This document shows, one piece after another, positions 59,525 to 64,000 of a DNA stretch of 64,000 nucleotides. This DNA comes from Sesamum alatum (taxonomy: Eukaryota; Streptophyta; Magnoliopsida; Lamiales; Pedaliaceae). Numbering within the stretch: the first letter of the stretch is position 1; every line of letters begins with the position of its first letter. A model generated the notes under the pieces. It did not search any database, was not told the DNA's origin, and saw only the letters and a list, made by a program, of their open reading frames with translations. The DNA lies in the NCBI GenBank assembly GCA_034509735.1, contig JACGWO010000013.1, positions 10,560,136 through 10,624,135 of the forward strand, written 5' to 3'. A program made the position numbers and the translations under genes.

Positions 59525-59690
59525 AGTTGGTTAATCATTTTTGCTCTTTCACATTTTTTTTTTCTATCAAATAGTTTTTTAATATTTTTTCTCCTTCTCC
59601 TTTCTTTATATTTTTTGCTTTCCAATAATTTTTTTCTCCTCTGTCTTTCGTCTATCTTTTAGCCGAGAACTCCGGGGTTCCATAACAATG
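59525..59690 (+). repeat. polypyrimidine-rich tract
   Basis: Long T/C-rich stretch with repeated TTTTTTCTCC(T/C)C. A longer version lies at 61185-61400. On the minus strand this is A/G-rich and lies upstream of the mini-exon. Confidence 0.6.
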
Positions 59691-59814
59691 CTCTCCGCAA
59701 CTCTGCATATAAATATACACAAAATTATGAACGAACCCAATTCCCTTATCATAACAATAATGCATAACTTTATGCGTATATGTGATGTTATGCATATATG
59801 GCATACTTAATAAC

Positions 59815-60245
59815 TGGGATCCCATGGAGGATGTGAATCACTGGCAATAAAGCCTACCATTTTATAGGCTTCTTCAATTCCAAAAAAATTATTTGCGAAA
59901 AGATTATCATATTAACACCAACAATAAAACATAGCAAATTGTAGAACGGGGTTCAAGTGTATCATTTCTACTTCAATTTAAACCAAATTACATTGGTAAA
60001 AGGACTAGACATGTATTTATGCTGATAACTTGAAGAGTAGCTAATGCTTGTTGTAGGAGATAAATCTGATTCCTAGATTTTATTGATTCACGATTACTAC
60101 ATTTACCCATGCAAAATTTCATTGAAATATGAATAAGTCAAAAGAAAAGCAATGCCTGTAAATTAATAAATTTTCATTCTTTGAATGAAAAAAGAGGCTT
60201 ACATATAAGACAAAAAAAAACCTAGACATAATGAAAGCGTTGGAC
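59815..60245. repeat. third copy of the 61553-61990 block
   Basis: The stretch from GGGATCCCATGGAGGATGTGAATCACTG to CCTAGACATAATGAAAGCG matches 61553-61990 with small indels, and partly 57570-57830. No gene seen. Confidence 0.7.
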
Positions 60246-60353
60246 CATCTAAATAAAATAAGCACCTTATTTGTCACATAGTGATACTAAACAACTAATC
60301 CAGACAGAGCAGTGTAAATATTGACAGCTATTAAGCAATTACATGTGCTATAC

Positions 60354-60404
60354 CATGAATGAACCCCGAGTTATAAGCTCTTGGGAAAGTGACAATAAAT
60401 TCAC
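60354..60404 (-). pseudogene. exon fragment Y, copy 3, truncated
   Basis: Ends with the same donor G|GTA and codes LLSLSQELITRGSFM-like sequence. It is cut at 60404, exactly where the right copy of the duplication begins at 60405. Confidence 0.5.
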
Positions 60405-60941
60405 AACCACTATGTAAGACCTTGCCGTGTCACCATGGAGGATGTGAATCACTGACAACAAAACCTACCATATTATATAAAGAGGTTCAAGTGTATGCAG
60501 AGTTCTTCAATTCTAACAAAATTATATTCGTGAAAAGACTAGCATATTATCACTGACAATAAAACCTAGCAAATTGTAGAACAGGGTTCAAGTGTATCAT
60601 GAATTCTTCAATTTCAACCAAATGCTCGTTACATAAGATAAATCTGATACCTAGAAATTATTGATTCAGGATTACTGCATTTGCCCGAGCAAAATTTCAT
60701 TGATATACGAATAAGTTACAAGAAAAGCAATGCCAGCAAGATAATAGGTTTTCAAGCCACCATACTTTGAATGACAAGAAGAGACTCACATATAAGAAGA
60801 AAACAAACCTAAAACATAATGGAAGTGTTGGACCATATAAACAAAATAAGCACCTTCTTTGTCACATATTCATACTAAACAACTACTGCAGATAAATAAA
60901 CGTACATAATGACAGCAGTTAAGCAATTACAAGTGCTTTAC

Positions 60942-61009
60942 CATGAATGAACCCCGAGTTATAAGGTGTTGGGAATGTGATAATAAATTCTCAAGCATCG
61001 CGCGCCAGC
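60942..61009 (-). pseudogene. exon fragment Y, copy 4
   Basis: 68 bases with intact acceptor (CTCGATTTAG) and donor (G|GTAAAG), coding (G)WRAMLENLLSHSQHLITRG, then SFM. The partner mini-exon upstream is out of frame. Confidence 0.5.
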
Positions 61010-61132
61010 CTAAATCGAGAAAAGCATCAATTTAAGAGACTGAGTTACCATGCTACCAAATATTTAATAAAAAACATAAGATGCTAAAGGAAAAAGAAGG
61101 CTAATCAATATAAAAATGATAGGATACCTTAC

Positions 61133-61170
61133 CTAAAAATTTGTAGCATGTCATTAATCAGCATCATGTC
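61133..61170 (-). pseudogene. mini-exon upstream of Y, frame-shifted copy
   Basis: Acceptor ATCTTTTCAG and donor-like AG|GTAAGG flank 38 bases coding DMMLINDMLQIF. Five bases fewer than at 59472-59514, so the downstream exon would be read out of frame. Confidence 0.45.
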
Positions 61171-61184
61171 CTGAAAAGATAGTT

Positions 61185-61400
61185 TTTTTAATCATTTTTT
61201 CTCTTTCGCCTTTTGTTACATCAAATAGTTTTTTAATATTTTTTTCTCCTTCTCCATTCTTTCCACCTTTTGTTTTTTATTGATTTTTTTCTCCTTCGCC
61301 TTTCTTCTATCATTTCTATCATTTTTTTCTCCTCCTTCTTTCATTCTATTTTTTGCTTTTCAATAATTTTTTTCTCCTCCGTCTTTCGTCTATCTTATAG
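61185..61400 (+). repeat. polypyrimidine-rich tract, longer copy
   Basis: T/C-rich with several repeats of TTTTTTCTCCTTC(T/G)CC, extended relative to 59525-59690. The 73-codon frame over it is a composition effect. Confidence 0.6.
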
Positions 61401-62303
61401 CCGAGAACTCCAATGTTCCATTACAATGCTCTCCACATCTCTGCATATAAATATACACAAAATGATGAACGAACCAATTCCCTTATCATAACAATAATGC
61501 ATAACTTTATGCGTACATGTGATGTTATGCATATAAGGCATACTTAATAACTGGGATCCCATGGAGGATGTGAATCACTGACAATAAAGCCTACCATTTA
61601 ATACATAGGGGTTCAAGAGTATCATAGACTCTTCAATTCCAATAAAATTATATTTGTGAAAAGACTAGCATATTAACACCAACAATAAAACCTGGCAAAT
61701 TGTAGAACGGGGTTCAAGTGTATCATGGCTACTTAAATTTAAACCAAAGAACTTCGGTGAAAAGACTAGACATGTATTTATGCTTATAACTAGAAGAGTA
61801 GCTAATGCTTGTTGTAGGAGATAAATCTGATTCCTAGATTTTATTGATTCACGATTACTACATTTACCCATGCAAAATTTCATTGAAATATGAATAAGTC
61901 ACAAGAAAAGCAATGCCTGTAAACTAATACATTTTCATTCTTTGAATGAAAGAAGAGACTAACATATAAGAAGAAAAAAAACCTAGAACATAATGAAAGC
62001 GTTGGACCATCTAAACAAAAAAAGCACCTTATTTGTCATTATCAAGAAGTTCCATTTATTTATGCAAAATGGCCAGGTGAGGAACTCGAGACGTTCAATT
62101 TTTTCTTTTATTCTCGGACTGAGGGCGTATGGAAAAACAACTAATAAGACTGTCAGAGATGCAGGAAATATATTAGAGATAGCACTACTCATTTCAGGTG
62201 CAGGCAAAGGAAATGGAGAAAATGGAGAGATCAAAGCAAATAAAATGAAGAGACTTGTAATGCATGCAGAAATGAATTGGGAAAACCTACCATCATTCCC
62301 TAC

Positions 62304-62431
62304 AAGTAAATCAAGGGCAAAGTATTCCACAAAAAATTGTGTGTTATGTTTCATAGCCTGCCCATATTTTGTGTGCAGTAAAGCATGTCCAGTTCGATCA
62401 GCAGCACATGCACAACGATATGCTTGTCCAC
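62304..62431 (-). pseudogene. SDH1: succinate dehydrogenase flavoprotein, third exon
   Basis: 128 bases, acceptor GTTCATAG, donor GTAGGG. The product [20 protein letters not shown] then [20 protein letters not shown] and DLL follows the previous exon in phase across a 90-base intron. Plants normally have Leu where TKYG has Lys. Present only in the right copy. No following exon (the GVIALNMEDG region) is seen downstream to 61600. Confidence 0.88.
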
Positions 62432-62480
62432 CTATGAACAGTAGGGATTGACTGATTAAAGAGAGCTTGAAAAAAAACTA

Positions 62481-62668
<188 letters not shown>

Positions 62669-63433
62669 CTGTGGAACACGACACCAAGAATATATCAATC
62701 ACCTAGTACTGGTATTATGTAAATTTAGTCTTTCATGGACCATTGTGGGACTTGCGGTGAATAATGTTAAACATTAAATAATAGACAAACAGCACTGTAT
62801 TGGAATCAACACCACAAATAGGTTACATAATACATTCTTGTTCTTCAATATAAAGCTGCCCCAAAGCCTACTCAACTTCAAATGAAACAATCATATGATA
62901 CAAGAAGAAAAGCAAGCCGTTCATAATTATACAGATTCCGACACAATGCAGTAACAGTTGATACTTTCAGAGGATTCTACAGCCAGAGCATATAAAAGTG
63001 AGAAGCGCCCTGTTTAACTCAGAATCGGTAAAAAGGATCTTTTCAAGGAAATGTAGATTCTTTAGTACAATTTAATAAAAAGATATAAATGAGAAAAAAA
63101 TAGCCATTCTTATCCTAAAGCACGAAATATCCACACATGCAAGCATAAAATAATGCTACTGAACTTATATTGGACACATAGAATTAGATATAGTAAAATA
63201 GATTTCTTCTAGATGAGACCCCTAATTGCTGGTATTAGATTATGGTTTAATCCTCTACCTGGTTTACCGGGCTATGGAAGGGGGGGAAAAACAGAGAAGA
63301 AGCAATTCTCCCGAAAACAGTATAACTTGATTATATAAAAACACAGTCTTTGCTAAATACAGTAACTTATAATAGAGCAATTATCTTACAAGAAAGAACT
63401 TGAAGTCAGTGTTTATCTGGAGAGCTAGTGTAC

Positions 63434-63521
63434 CTAGCCAATCACTTTCCTTTACTGTGTCATACATGTGCCACCTCCAATCATCCTCTGTCGTGTTCCC
63501 CAATCCAGCATTTATTCCACC
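63434..63521 (-). pseudogene. SDH1: succinate dehydrogenase flavoprotein, first exon, right copy
   Basis: 88 bases with the same splice sites as 58649-58736. It reads [21 protein letters not shown] to G and M to T changes relative to the left copy and to the usual plant sequence, suggesting loss of constraint. A 765-base intron leads to the second exon. Upstream exons, if any, lie beyond 64000. Confidence 0.88.
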
Positions 63522-64000
63522 CTACAAAAGATGTCGAGTGATAGATATTAAACGCTCATAGACAGATCCATTTGTAATACATTGGACTTTAAAGAGCAAA
63601 TTTATTGCCATAACAATAAGCACAAACAATATATTCCAATTATCATTGATACCACAAACTCTCGGCAGGAGCCAATAACCAATAAGAAAACACCTCAACT
63701 AATATTTCCTGGATAAAAAGACAACATATAGACACAGAAATAAAACGGATGGGAAAATCCATAGATTATTTTCCAATTGAAGAATTTGGAATTGAGAAAG
63801 TATTTGAATTTGAAAACACTCGAATCGCGTTGGTCCTGTTTGACATTCAGAGATTTCAAAGCTTTGGAATTGGATTTTAGGAAATTGCTTTAAGTCCTCT
63901 ATCAGTTTCGAAAGCAAAAGGATTTGAAATGCATGATTGTTAAAGAATAACAGTAGGGCAAGGAAGAGTTTAAATGACTCTAACATTGGGTCCTGTCACA

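Noticed and set aside
61270..61491. 73-codon frame rich in Phe/Ser/Ile
   Set aside because: Translation of a T/C-rich tract; composition effect.
62041..62303. Open extension of the succinate dehydrogenase exon into a longer frame (62354 down to 61983)
   Set aside because: After DLL the sequence no longer matches the protein family and a GT donor is present. The rest reads as intron.

Overview
This is a nuclear window from a flowering plant, probably a dicot, and it is almost all repeats. The evidence is Ty1/copia retrotransposons with an initiator-tRNA-Met primer-binding site, a ~333 bp satellite, an AT-rich repeat array, a foldback transposon, and exon fragments with GT/AG splice sites. The only host gene I can name is the mitochondrial succinate dehydrogenase flavoprotein subunit, present as two broken copies. 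I found no intact host gene, rRNA gene, tRNA gene or CRISPR array. The species cannot be named from this.

Layout. 1-23680: copia mosaic, mostly on the minus strand. Internal pieces and LTRs alternate along the minus strand: integrase/RT 22697-21525; LTR-F, split into 21524-20589 and 8665-7634; gag fragment; RNase H; LTR-A1 5094-2860; then another leader and gag-protease running off the left edge. LTR-F is split by an ~11.9 kb nest (8666-20588). The nest has LTR-A ends and a GGGTG/AGGTG flanking pair, and it contains two inverted LTR pairs (LTR-B 11879-13852 / 13968-15962, and LTR-D 18016-19004 / 19005-20453). 23681-35573: the longest plus-strand copia structure: LTR-B2, PBS, 2 kb leader, gag-protease-integrase-RT-RNase H, then a second integrase-RT-RNase H block, polypurine tract and an LTR of another family (LTR-A3). 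All reading frames are broken. 35575-40865: ~333 bp satellite, ~16 monomers, with a five-monomer higher-order pattern. 40866-43063: copia RT/RNase H fragment joined to a partial LTR (LTR-E). 43064-54020: array of very AT-rich, irregular 0.5-2.4 kb repeats with a ~490 bp foldback MITE inside. 54021-54960: more AT-rich repeats. 54960-64000: minus-strand exon fragments of an unidentified gene and of succinate dehydrogenase, in duplicated blocks.

LTR families A, B, D and F all begin TGTTAGAATAGGTGACCA or close to it. They share a ~53 bp core block, and they carry a stem-loop about 90-120 nt before the LTR end whose stem changes by paired substitutions between families, which suggests a conserved RNA structure. 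The leaders have two further unusual conserved features: a strongly GCGCGC-rich module and a TATAAATA box about 100 bp before the gag ATG.

Nothing here looks like a working operon or pathway. The copia pieces together supply gag, protease, integrase, RT and RNase H, but no single element has intact frames. Family labels A, B, D, E and F are mine.
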